Of a stretch of 33,963 nt of DNA, positions 17,037 through 24,933 are shown piece by piece. Origin of the DNA: Acidobacteriota bacterium (GTDB lineage: Bacteria; Acidobacteriota; Thermoanaerobaculia; UBA5066); contig PLZI01000029.1 in the NCBI GenBank assembly GCA_003152095.1, positions 8,265 to 42,227 on the forward strand, written 5' to 3'. The notes beneath the pieces were generated by a model. That model was given only the letters and a program-made list of their open reading frames with translations, did not search any database and was not told the origin of the DNA. How positions within the stretch are numbered: the stretch's first letter is position 1; every line of letters starts with the position of its first letter. Made by a program: the position numbers and the translations under genes.

Positions 17037-18178
17037 CCGGCCCAGTACCAGTGGACGAACGCCCAGACGTAGACGGCTTGCGCGGCTGCCGAAAGCACGA
17101 GAAGAGAACGAAAGAGGTCCCGCCGCGACGAGAGACCGGCGAGCAGTGCGAAGGCCGGGAACGCAGGCAGGACGTACCGGCCGGCACTTTCGAAGGTGCC
17201 GGAGGACAGCACGATCGCGACCGTGAGAAAGACGAAGAGCGCTTCGGCGTGCCGGCGCTGCCGAAGGAGCACCGCCGCCAGGACGAGGAAGACGAGCAGG
17301 TAGAGTCCCTCGAACGTCCGGGCGGGCGAGCCTCCGAGGAGCCGGCCCCGCTGGAAATCCTCGACGACGCCTCTCCAGATGAGGGAAGGCCCATCCAGGA
17401 TCGATTTCGCTTGCCCGCTCCAGTTGTGCTGCGCCGTCACGAAGAGAAGCGGATCCGAGAAGCGCCGCCAGAAGTAGAGGCAGAAGAGGCCGAAGCCCGC
17501 CAGCGGCGAAGCCGCGGCGAGGGTCGCCCACTTGATGGCACGGCCGGGAGAATCGCCCGCGTCGCGGCGCGCCCGAAAAGCCACGAGCGCAAGGTAGGGT
17601 GCGAGAACGAGGCCCGAGATGCGCGTGAGGCCGGCGAGCACGCCTGCGATCACCCCGATCACCGGGCGGCGCCGCGCAAAGGCTTCCACGGCCGCGAGAG
17701 AGAGCGCTAGGAGGAGAGCTTCCGTATAAACGGCCGCGAAGAAGAAGGACGTCGGGAAAAGGAGAAGGACGAGGACGGCCGGCACGACGCGCGACTCGCC
17801 GAAGTTGCGCTCCGTCCACGCGGCGAAGAGGAGAAGCGCGACGAGGAGGGCCGCGGCCGAGACGAGGTTCCCGGCGAGCGAAGTCTCGATTCCCGTGGTG
17901 CGCACGATGAGCCGCATGAGCCCGGGGTAGAGCGGAAAGAAGGCGTGATTCGTCTCCTGCCCCACGCGCGTGGGCGGTTCCCAATAGCCCGCTTCGGCCA
18001 GGTTGATATACCAGCCAGAGTCCCAGCGGGCCAGAGGCGTCACGCGCCTGACGATGTCGTAGGTCCACGGGCGCGCGGCCGCGATTCCGGGCAGGATCGA
18101 CCCGGAAACCCCCGCGACGATCCAGATGCAAGCGAGCCACAGGAGGCCCAGGCCGAGCACCCGTTGGCGTGTCGTCAC
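17033..18178 (-). CDS. PIG-V-like GT-C mannosyltransferase, membrane
   Basis: A 381-residue protein with about nine membrane segments. The early loop RWDSGWYINLAEAGYW followed by HAFFPLYPGLMRLI matches bacterial relatives of PIG-V, the GPI mannosyltransferase II family; the Asp of RWDSGWY is the expected catalytic residue. FPTSFFFAAVYTEALLLAL and LTRISGLVLAPYLAL follow in the usual order. It probably moves a sugar from a polyprenyl-phosphate donor outside the membrane. I chose GTG 18176-18178 because a TATAAT box lies 10 nt before it and hydrophobic sequence starts soon after; the longer frame runs into the divergent methyltransferase. It is coupled to the lipoprotein gene. Confidence 0.82.
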   Translation of the reverse strand: MTTRQRVLGLGLLWLACIWIVAGVSGSILPGIAAARPWTYDIVRRVTPLARWDSGWYINLAEAGYWEPPTRVGQETNHAFFPLYPGLMRLIVRTTGIETSLAGNLVSAAALLVALLLFAAWTERNFGESRVVPAVLVLLLFPTSFFFAAVYTEALLLALSLAAVEAFARRRPVIGVIAGVLAGLTRISGLVLAPYLALVAFRARRDAGDSPGRAIKWATLAAASPLAGFGLFCLYFWRRFSDPLLFVTAQHNWSGQAKSILDGPSLIWRGVVEDFQRGRLLGGSPARTFEGLYLLVFLVLAAVLLRQRRHAEALFVFLTVAIVLSSGTFESAGRYVLPAFPAFALLAGLSSRRDLFRSLLVLSAAAQAVYVWAFVHWYWAG

Positions 18179-18188
18179 CGTGGGGCGG

Positions 18189-18196
18189 ATTATAGG
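18189..18196. promoter_or_regulatory. shared divergent -10 (TATAAT minus / TATAGG plus)
   Basis: One AT-rich word in a 27-base divergent gap. The minus strand reads TATAAT, 10 nt before GTG 18178. The plus strand reads TATAGG, 9 nt before ATG 18206. Firing both ways would give near-leaderless mRNAs for both genes and competition at one site. Confidence 0.4.
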
Positions 18197-18205
18197 GACG
18201 ACCCT

Positions 18206-18979
18206 ATGAACCCGCGCGAGTACGAGATCATGTTCGCCCGCGAGGACGCCTACTGGTGGTACCGCGGGATGCGGCTCATCACGCACGCCTTCGCGCCGGG
18301 CCTGTTCTCGCGCGCCGTGGGATCGTGGGCCCTCGACGCGGGCTGCGGTACCGGCCGCAACCTCGTGGAGCTGATGGTCGGGGGAGGGCGCGCCGTGGGC
18401 GTCGACGTCTCGCTACGTGCCCTGGGATTCGCACGCGCGAGAAGCATCGCCTGTCTCGTCTGCGGCTCTGTCGAGGCGCTTCCGTTTCGCCACGATGTCT
18501 TCGAAGGGGTTCTCTCCCGCGACGTCCTCTACATGGTGCCCGACGAGAAGAGCGCCGTGCGGGAGATCGCGCGGGTGCTCGCTCCGGGCGGAACCATCGT
18601 GCTGTCGTCGCCCGCCTTTCGCGCGCTCGCGGGCGCGCACGATCGCGCGGTCGGAGGTCTGAGGCGTTACACCGCTCCGGGACTCGAGTTTCTCTTTAAA
18701 GGAGCCGGGCTGCGGATCACCCGCTCGACGTACGCAAACTTCTTCCTGGCGGGTCCGATCTGGGTCCTGCGAAAGGCCACAGGAACGCTCTCGCGGCGGC
18801 GGCCGAGCGGGGACGTTTCGTCGGACTTCGGCCTCGCTCCCGCCCCATTCGAAGGAATCCTCTTCTCTCTTCTTTCCCTCGAGGCCCGCATCGTCGCGCG
18901 CATGCGTTTGCCGTTCGGCGTGAGCGCCTTCGTGGCGGCGGCAAAGCCCGATCAGGGCACGAGCGTCGCCCGGAAGTAG
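18206..18979 (+). CDS. class I SAM-dependent methyltransferase
   Basis: A 257-residue methyltransferase. YWWYRGMRLITHAFAP is followed by the SAM-binding loop ALDAGCGTGRNLVEL (motif I, about residue 47), VGVDVSLRALGFAR, and the motif around GSVEALPFRHDVFEGVLSRD. VREIARVLAPGGTIVLSSP is the strand 5 region of Methyltransf_11. The substrate is unknown; the neighbours suggest a glycan or lipid. A longer upstream frame exists but is antisense to the mannosyltransferase. Its end overlaps the convergent S8 protease gene by 28 bases. Confidence 0.88.
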   Translation: MNPREYEIMFAREDAYWWYRGMRLITHAFAPGLFSRAVGSWALDAGCGTGRNLVELMVGGGRAVGVDVSLRALGFARARSIACLVCGSVEALPFRHDVFEGVLSRDVLYMVPDEKSAVREIARVLAPGGTIVLSSPAFRALAGAHDRAVGGLRRYTAPGLEFLFKGAGLRITRSTYANFFLAGPIWVLRKATGTLSRRRPSGDVSSDFGLAPAPFEGILFSLLSLEARIVARMRLPFGVSAFVAAAKPDQGTSVARK

Positions 18980-21939
18980 CTGCCGTCGTTCGTCCGGTTG
19001 TCGATGAGCGTGGCCCATGCGGTCGCGGATCCGCCGTCCAGGACGGCCACGAGCAGAGAGGCCTGCTCGAGGGGTGTTGTCTGCATCTCGGCGAAGACGT
19101 CGTTCCACTGGAGCGCCTGGTTCGGATTCAGGGTGAGCGTGCGGGTCGCGACCGTGCTGCCCGACACAGAGATGAGCGAAACGCGGAGATGCGTGGTCAC
19201 GCCGCCGGTCTCGACGAGGCCGACGTTGATGCGTTGGAGCGCAGAGCCGGAGAGGAACGTGAGGGCGAGCGTGCGACCGGGCTGGGCGTCGTCCGAGCCG
19301 GATGCCGGATCGATCGCGACTCCGTAGCTACGCGTTCCGTCGAGCGTGTACGTGCGGCTCGAGGCGAAAATGGCGGCGCCGTCGAGTGCGGTGAGGCGCA
19401 GCGCGCCCGAGACGTCGGAGGTGGGCGTGAAAAGCTGGCCGAGGGCATCGTCGAAAAACCGCGTTTCGCCGCCCGCCAGCGTGACGAGGACGGGGAGGAA
19501 GGCGGCGCCCGAGGTGGGGGAAAAAGCGACCTTCACACGCGCCGGCGAAGCTCCCACATTCGCGATCTTGAGGTCGGTGATGTAGCGCGCGCCGAATCGG
19601 CCATCCGCTCGCGCGACCGTGGGAAGCAGCAGATCGGTGCCCGCGACAGCGGCGCCCGCGAAGGCCCCGTCATTCGAGGAGTCGTCGATGGGTGTCGCGA
19701 AGACGAGGACGCGCCCCGCGCCCGACACGACGCGCACTTCGAAACGGTCGGCGGCGTCGGGGGCGATGGCGGCGGCCTGGTAGAGGTCGTTCACCTGCAA
19801 GAGGCCGCCCGCCGGCACCTTCTCCGGGAGAACCGCCCTCACGGCGCCGCGCGCGTCCTTGACGACGATCTCGGCCGCGACATCGTACCCCGTGACCTCC
19901 GTGAGCCCGACGTTGACGCGGAAGCCCGTGTTCCGGAACACGGGCACGAGCGTGAGCGTGGTGCCGACGCCGGCGGCCGCGGCGGGAGAAGCGGCGGGGA
20001 TCGAGAGGCCGAATGTGCCACCCCGCACGGCGGTCGTGGCCGTGTGGGACGCGGCGACGATCGAGGCGGGCGCGGAAAGAAACAGCGGGCCGTACCCCTC
20101 CGTTCGGAACGTGTTGCCGAGGACGTCGTCGAGCGCGCGCGTACCGAGCGGAGGCAGCGTCAGCGACACCGTGCGGGCAGGTCCGGCGTCCGCGGGTTGA
20201 AACTTCAAGGAGACGGTCTGGGGGTTCAGAGGGTCGGTATTGAAGAGCCGGACATCGGTCGTGAAGTAGGAGCCGAGCTTGCCGAGCAGGCGAGCCGACG
20301 TCGGGATGACCGCGGTCGCGGCCGGAAAGGGGGCGTCGGAAGGAGGCGCGTCCGGCTCGATGACGAGCGCCCACGAGACCAGGTGTCCAGCGGAGCCGGG
20401 AACGGCGTCGAACACGCGAAGCTGCCACAGGCCCGCGGCCGGCAGGCCCGAGAAAGTCGACAAGGGTTCGAACGAGTCGCGCGTCCGTCCGAAGACTTCG
20501 CGGAGCGCCTCGCCGGAACGGCCGCTTCGAGTCGTCAGGATCACGTTCGTCCCATCCGGTCCGGTGAGCGACACGACGAGCTGCCTCGGATCGGGATGGT
20601 CGATGGAGACGGCGACGGTCAAGGAGGACACGTTGCCCGTGAGCGCGGATACGTTCGCGTCGCAGAGAAGCGCGTCTCCTGTTCCGTCCGGGATCGCGGC
20701 GCCGCCGCAGGAGCCGATCGGAGTCGTGGCGTCGAGGGCCGCGGAAAGGTCGAGACGCGGCGTGATCCGGGCCGCGCGGTTGTCGAGAACCGGGACGCCG
20801 GTGGCGCGCAAGAGGTCGAAGGCGAGCGCGGGGTCGGCGAGCGGCCGCGCCTGTCGCAAGAGCAGGACGGCTCCAGTCGCGGCGGGCGCCGAGGCCGAGG
20901 TGCCTGAGAAATTATCGGCTCGACCTCCACCCTCGACCGTCGTCGTCCAACCGAAGCCCGGCGCCAGAACGGACAGCCCAGCACCCGAGGTGCTCGCGCA
21001 CGGCACGATGTCGGGCCCCGACACGGCGTCGTTGCAAGCCGCCGGGCCGCCCCAGGTGACGGGCCCGGAAGAAGCCGAATACACCATCCCGACCGCAGCG
21101 ACGTTCGAGAAGCACGCGGGCCAGGGCAGACCCGACGTCTTGCCGTCGTTTCCCGCCGCGGCCACGGCGGCGAGGCCGGCCGCGCGCGCGGCGCCGAAGA
21201 TCGCGGCGCCGGCGGGATCCTCGGTGTCGCAAAAGGCGCTGTGCGAGGAATCGTCGGCGACGCTGAGGTTGACGGCCTCGATGTTCCACGCGTTGCGGTT
21301 CGTCACGGCCCAATCCACGGCGGCCAGCACGTCGGACGCGCGCGCGTTGAGGCACCCGTCGCGGAGGCTGAAGACCTTTAGGACGACGAGTCCGGCGTCG
21401 GGAGAGATGCCCTGCGGCCCCGCCAGGATCCCGGCCACTTCGGTTCCATGGCCGCTGCAATCGGCGAGGTTCGCGTCGTTGTCGGCGAAGTTCCACCCCG
21501 GCCAGGCCGAGCCGGTCGGCGGTTTCAGATCGGGATGCGCGAGGTCGATTCCGCTGTCCACGATCGCGACGCTCCGGCCCTGACCTGTCACCCCCAGCCC
21601 GAGCAGCCTGTCCGCGCCGATCTGCGCCGTTCCAATCTGCCCCGCAGGCTGCACGAGGCGGTCGAATCCGACGTGAATGACGTCCGAGCGCGCCGCAAGA
21701 GCGGTGATGTCGGCTGCCGTCGCCCAGCCCGCGACGACGGGAGCGTTCACGAGGCGGCGCGTGACCGAGAAGCCGGTATGCTCGGCTCCCGTCCGGAGCG
21801 AGACGACGACGGGAATGCGCGCGTCTCCGGCCCTCACGTGCGCCGCGATCTCCGGCGACACCTCCGCCGCCCGCGCCGCGAGAGGCGCAAGGGCGAGCGC
21901 GGCGGCCGCCGCAGATCGGAAAAGCGTTTGAACGTTCAT
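18952..21939 (-). CDS. secreted S8 (subtilisin-like) protease with P-domain and paired C-terminal domains
   Basis: A 995-residue secreted precursor. Signal peptide MNVQTLFRSAAAAALALAP is followed by a short pro-region. The peptidase S8 triad is visible: Asp128 (VAIVDSGIDLAHPDL), His164 (DCSGHGTEVAGI) and Ser348 (FSGTSASAPAATG). A proprotein-convertase P-domain follows (about residues 425-530; LVVSLTGPDGTNVIL and GLWQLRVFDAVPGSAGHL). The last ~450 residues are beta-rich and show two related units, opening with VIPTSARLLGKLGSYFTTDV and LLLPTVARADGRFGARYITD. It probably degrades external protein, with the C-terminal units for surface retention or substrate binding. ATG 21937-21939 is fixed by the signal peptide; no ribosome-binding site or -10 box is obvious. 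Confidence 0.92.
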   Translation of the reverse strand: MNVQTLFRSAAAAALALAPLAARAAEVSPEIAAHVRAGDARIPVVVSLRTGAEHTGFSVTRRLVNAPVVAGWATAADITALAARSDVIHVGFDRLVQPAGQIGTAQIGADRLLGLGVTGQGRSVAIVDSGIDLAHPDLKPPTGSAWPGWNFADNDANLADCSGHGTEVAGILAGPQGISPDAGLVVLKVFSLRDGCLNARASDVLAAVDWAVTNRNAWNIEAVNLSVADDSSHSAFCDTEDPAGAAIFGAARAAGLAAVAAAGNDGKTSGLPWPACFSNVAAVGMVYSASSGPVTWGGPAACNDAVSGPDIVPCASTSGAGLSVLAPGFGWTTTVEGGGRADNFSGTSASAPAATGAVLLLRQARPLADPALAFDLLRATGVPVLDNRAARITPRLDLSAALDATTPIGSCGGAAIPDGTGDALLCDANVSALTGNVSSLTVAVSIDHPDPRQLVVSLTGPDGTNVILTTRSGRSGEALREVFGRTRDSFEPLSTFSGLPAAGLWQLRVFDAVPGSAGHLVSWALVIEPDAPPSDAPFPAATAVIPTSARLLGKLGSYFTTDVRLFNTDPLNPQTVSLKFQPADAGPARTVSLTLPPLGTRALDDVLGNTFRTEGYGPLFLSAPASIVAASHTATTAVRGGTFGLSIPAASPAAAAGVGTTLTLVPVFRNTGFRVNVGLTEVTGYDVAAEIVVKDARGAVRAVLPEKVPAGGLLQVNDLYQAAAIAPDAADRFEVRVVSGAGRVLVFATPIDDSSNDGAFAGAAVAGTDLLLPTVARADGRFGARYITDLKIANVGASPARVKVAFSPTSGAAFLPVLVTLAGGETRFFDDALGQLFTPTSDVSGALRLTALDGAAIFASSRTYTLDGTRSYGVAIDPASGSDDAQPGRTLALTFLSGSALQRINVGLVETGGVTTHLRVSLISVSGSTVATRTLTLNPNQALQWNDVFAEMQTTPLEQASLLVAVLDGGSATAWATLIDNRTNDGSYFRATLVP

Positions 21940-21999
21940 GGGGAAAAACGCGGTCGGACGGTTCAGGGCAATCGGTGTGCCCGAAGTGAGCGCAGCCGG

Positions 22000-22005
22000 T
22001 AAGAT
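22000..22005 (+). promoter_or_regulatory. -10 box (TAAGAT) 6 nt before GTG 22012
   Basis: TAAGAT, 6 nt (CTCACT), then GTG. No Shine-Dalgarno. Leaderless start is inferred. Confidence 0.5.
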
Positions 22006-22011
22006 CTCACT

Positions 22012-22833
22012 GTGGCGCGTTTCCCTCAACCCCTTTCGGTCGCGGGCGGCGTGACGGTCTTTGCCGACGCGCATCTCGGGCAGGTGGAACGGGATGCGGA
22101 GGATTTCCTGGAGGCTCTCGAGGGGGTCCGGAAGCGCGGTTTTGCCACGGCGGTCCTCCTCGGAGACATTTTTCATGTCTTCATCGGCGACCCGAAGCTG
22201 GAGACGCCCCTTCTCAGGCGGACTCTTCAAGGCTTGCGGGAAGTATCTGCACGCGGACTCTCGCTCCGATACGTGGAAGGGAACCGTGATTTTTTCGTCG
22301 CCGGCTCGCCTTACGCGGCGCCCTTCGCCTCCTGGGCGCTGGCGGACGGGCTTCGCGTCGGGGAAAGGCGCTACGCGTTCGTCCACGGAGATCGCGTGAA
22401 CACGGCCGACCTGCCGTACCGGTTCTGGCGCTTGGTCTCGAAGAACTCCGTGGCGCACGCCTTGCTGAAGCTGATTCCCGGGCCGCTCGCGCGCGCGATC
22501 GTCGCGCGAACCGAGGCGCGGCTCTACCGCTCGAACTTCAGGCACAAGGCGAGGCTCCCCGAGGCGGCGCTCCTCGCGGAAGGCCGCGCCGCGCGCCGCG
22601 CGGGATACGACGCTCTTCTCGTCGGCCACTTCCATGTCGGGCGGACGTTGACGGGCGACGGCGCCGTCACGCACGTTCTGCCCGCGTGGCTCGAGGAGAG
22701 AAAGCACGCCGAGATCGCGCCGGACGGCATGCTCACGATCGTCGAAGAGGAGACCGCCGAGCGCGCGAAGCGCCGCGGTTTTGGAGCGCTCGAAACGGGC
22801 GGCGCGGCCTCGGCGACTCGAGTGGGCTCTTGA
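22012..22833 (+). CDS. LpxH-like metallophosphoesterase (UDP-2,3-diacylglucosamine diphosphatase-like)
   Basis: A 273-residue calcineurin-type phosphoesterase of the LpxH branch. The metal-binding motifs are in order: FADAHLG (DxH), LLGDIFHVF (GD), EGNRDFFV (GNRD, the LpxH form of GNHD), VHGDRVN and VGHFHVGR (GHxH). LpxH hydrolyses UDP-2,3-diacylglucosamine to lipid X in lipid A synthesis, which would imply a Gram-negative envelope. The N-terminal half and GNRD support it, but other UDP-sugar or nucleotide phosphatases share these motifs. The TTG start of aroA overlaps its stop (TTGA), so the two are coupled. Confidence 0.8.
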   Translation: MARFPQPLSVAGGVTVFADAHLGQVERDAEDFLEALEGVRKRGFATAVLLGDIFHVFIGDPKLETPLLRRTLQGLREVSARGLSLRYVEGNRDFFVAGSPYAAPFASWALADGLRVGERRYAFVHGDRVNTADLPYRFWRLVSKNSVAHALLKLIPGPLARAIVARTEARLYRSNFRHKARLPEAALLAEGRAARRAGYDALLVGHFHVGRTLTGDGAVTHVLPAWLEERKHAEIAPDGMLTIVEEETAERAKRRGFGALETGGAASATRVGS

Positions 22834-24116
22834 GCGCTCCGCGCGCGCTTCCGCGAGGCCGTCTTGTCGGATGTCTCCGAATCCCTGGCAGCAAGAGCCT
22901 CACGAACCGCGCGCTCGTCGCGGCGGCGCTCGCGGAAGGCGAGAGCACGCTGCTCAATCCGCTGGATGCGACGGACACCCGAGCGCTCGCGGCGGCGCTT
23001 CGGCTCTTGGAAGCGGAGATTTTCTTAGAAGGTGTGAGGTGGCGGGTGCGCGGACCGCTGCGTCCCCGCGGCAATGCGGCGCCGGAGCTGACGATCGACG
23101 TGGGAGACGCCGGAACGGCGGCACGCTTTCTCGCCGCCCTCCTCGCAGCAGTGCCCGGACGATTCGTGCTCGACGGCAGCGCCCGGATGCGGGAACGGCC
23201 CATGTCCCCCTTGTTCGAAGCAATCCGAAGCCTGGGTGGAGAGGTGACGTGTCTCATGCGCGAAGGCTTTCTGCCCGTGGCGATCCGCGGCGGCTCGCTG
23301 CGCGGCGGGCGCGTGAAAATCCGCGGCGACGTCTCGTCGCAGTTTCTCTCGGCGCTCATGCTCGTTTCGCCTCTCGTGCCGGGCGGCATCGACCTCGACG
23401 TCGAAGGACCGCCGGCCTCGGCGTCCTACCTCGCCCTGACGCGCCGCATCCTCGACGGTTTCGGAGCTTCTCCAGGCGGCGGCTACCGGCCCGCGCGCTT
23501 TTGCGTGAGCGGCGACGACTCGGCCGCCTGTTTTCCGATCGCGGGCGCACTCGTGTCGGGAGGACGGGTGACGCTGAGCGGCCTCGCGCGCGACTCGGAG
23601 CAGCCGGACGCGGCCTTCCGCGCATGGGCGGTTTCCGCGGGTGGGACGCTCGCGTGGGAGTCCGTGCCGGACGGCGAGGCGTCGCTCACGTTCTCCGGGC
23701 CTCCCGGCGGCGCGCGGGCGCTTCTTCCCGTTGACGCCGACGTCGACGCCGCGCCCGATGCCGCCCTCCCGCTCGCGGCGCTCGTCGCTTTCGCCGGCGG
23801 CACATCGCGCCTCTCGGGAGTCGCCCGCCTGCGCGAGAAGGAATCCGACCGGCTCGCGGCTGCGCTCGACCTCCTGGAACGTGCGGGCGCGGTCGTGCGG
23901 GAGGAGAGGGATGGACACGGCCCCGTCCTCGTCGTGGACGGTCTGGCGGGGGCACCCCGCCCCGCGGCTTTTGCCGCGCATGGCGATCACCGCGTCGCGA
24001 TGTCCGCTGCCGTTCTTGCGCTCGCGCTGCCCGCAGGCTCGACGCTGGACGACCCGGGCGCCGTCGCGAAGTCGTGGCCGGGATTCTGGGAGTCGTGGGA
24101 GGCTCTTTCCGGGTAA
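22830..24116 (+). CDS. aroA: 3-phosphoshikimate 1-carboxyvinyltransferase (EPSP synthase)
   Basis: A 428-residue enzyme joining shikimate 3-phosphate with phosphoenolpyruvate in aromatic amino acid synthesis. Family motifs run in order: RIPGSKSLTNRALVAAALA, GDAGTAARFLAALLA (in place of GNAGTA), SARMRERPMSPL, RGDVSSQFLSALML, DAAPDAALPLAALVAFA (holding the catalytic Asp), LREKESDRLAA and HGDHRVAMSAAVLAL. Length is normal. I chose TTG 22830 because it overlaps the upstream stop by 4 bases and the family N-terminus follows about 15 residues later. Residues 60-65 (EIFLEG) come from copy 6 of the repeated element, so a central enzyme tolerates it. The gene ends 15 bases before the foreign scar. Confidence 0.95.
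   Translation: MSAPRALPRGRLVGCLRIPGSKSLTNRALVAAALAEGESTLLNPLDATDTRALAAALRLLEAEIFLEGVRWRVRGPLRPRGNAAPELTIDVGDAGTAARFLAALLAAVPGRFVLDGSARMRERPMSPLFEAIRSLGGEVTCLMREGFLPVAIRGGSLRGGRVKIRGDVSSQFLSALMLVSPLVPGGIDLDVEGPPASASYLALTRRILDGFGASPGGGYRPARFCVSGDDSAACFPIAGALVSGGRVTLSGLARDSEQPDAAFRAWAVSAGGTLAWESVPDGEASLTFSGPPGGARALLPVDADVDAAPDAALPLAALVAFAGGTSRLSGVARLREKESDRLAAALDLLERAGAVVREERDGHGPVLVVDGLAGAPRPAAFAAHGDHRVAMSAAVLALALPAGSTLDDPGAVAKSWPGFWESWEALSG
23018..23032 (+). repeat. TTTCTTAGAAA element, copy 6
   Basis: GATTTTCTTAGAAGG inside aroA, with a lighter purine flank (GGAAGCGGA before it). It is read as EIFLEG, the same frame as copy 3. Confidence 0.65.
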
Positions 24117-24130
24117 CGGCACGGACCTGA

Positions 24131-24373
24131 CTAGTGGCTCGTTCGTGAAGAAGCGGAAGCGGGTTGGATTCTTCGGGATGGATCGGAGTAGGACCACCGG
24201 ATCGGGCGGGCGTTGCGGCTGTAACGTCGGATGTACCGCATGAGTTTTCGGCGCAGGTCCGCCGTCGAGGTGAAGACGCCGCGAGCGATGACGTCCCGCT
24301 CGATCTTGCCAAACCAGATTTCGCTCTGGTTGAGCCACGAGGAATAGGTCGGGGTGAAATGGCTGAGGCGGGA
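24131..24373 (-). pseudogene. IS630-family transposase, C-terminal fragment
   Basis: Only the last ~80 codons of an IS630-type DDE transposase remain. HFTPTYSSWLNQSEIWFGKI contains the family's final acidic motif. DVIARGVFTSTADLRRKLMR and RRYSRNARPIRWSY follow exactly as in complete members. The catalytic first and second Asp regions are absent; the sequence before IVSRLSHF is unrelated. The stop at 24131 lies 15 bases past the aroA stop. No inverted repeat was identified. It is a relic marking the left edge of the foreign block. Confidence 0.85.
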
Positions 24374-24678
24374 GACTATCCGTATGGCATTGCAATACCG
24401 AAAAAGGTGAGACGAAACCAAGGTGCGAACCCGGTCTGGTCCATCGACATCACGCCGAAACATCACTGGCTTACTAACCCCATCAACGATCTCGTGGCCG
24501 CTGCCATCACGTCGGGCAACTTCGAATCTTCGGAGGTTGCGCGGCTCGCGCCCTTTTTCGAACAGATGGGAACAGTGGAACGCGCAATCGGTACTCCTAC
24601 TTCTTCGACGCGAGAAACTTGCGGAGCCGAAGACATGACGAAGTGAAGTGGTCGCGCCGCCTCGGCCCCGAAGAGGAC
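24374..24678. other. 305-base stretch without a recognisable gene
   Basis: Open plus-strand frames exist. One contains NPINDLVAAAITSGNFES and EVARLAPFFEQMGTVERA, which looks protein-like; another contains RYSYFFDARNLRSRR. Neither matches a family I know, and neither has a clear start. This is probably a decayed gene fragment between the IS630 tail and the HEPN unit. Confidence 0.4.
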
Positions 24679-24933
24679 ATGCTCATGCTGCTTACGGCGA
24701 TCAGCGATGCCGTCGAGCGTTATGACCCCGAACGAGAGGCGGTCGTTATGATCCAGACGGAGAAGGGCTTCGAGGTTTCAATCGCGACGCCGACCGGATG
24801 CGAGCCTGCGGGCGGCCTCTTCTACGATCCGAGCGGCGTTGCATCTGACTTTGCTTCAATCGCGGCTGAACCTGATATCGTTAGCGATCAAAGGAGCCCT
24901 GTTGGACATTTCCGAGTCATTGAAGGCCGCTGA
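24679..24933 (+). CDS. small unrecognised ORF upstream of the HEPN gene
   Basis: About 84 residues from ATG 24679 (a TTG at 24619 would lengthen it by 20). It reads MLMLLTAISDAVERYDPERE, then VVMIQTEKGFEVSIATP and GGLFYDPSGVASDFASI. Codon use looks coding and is intermediate in GC. Its 3' end overlaps the HEPN start by 32 bases, so it could be a coupled partner gene, an antitoxin-like small protein, or a truncated fragment. I do not recognise it. Confidence 0.4.
   Translation: MLMLLTAISDAVERYDPEREAVVMIQTEKGFEVSIATPTGCEPAGGLFYDPSGVASDFASIAAEPDIVSDQRSPVGHFRVIEGR
24891..24896 (+). promoter_or_regulatory. ribosome-binding site AAGGAG that sets the HEPN start
   Basis: AAGGAG, then 5 bases, then TTG 24902. 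It is stronger than nearly any other site in the window, where most genes lack one. It points to translation signals from a different genome. Confidence 0.6.

Noticed and set aside
18206-18979. Longer start for the methyltransferase (from 17945)
   Set aside because: The added residues are antisense to the mannosyltransferase. ATG 18206 matches the family start and has a -10 box.
24164-24646. Plus-strand frame containing VWSIDITPKHHW as an IS3-type integrase start
   Set aside because: It resembles WxxDIT only briefly; the next residues do not follow the integrase core, and its first part is antisense to the IS630 fragment.
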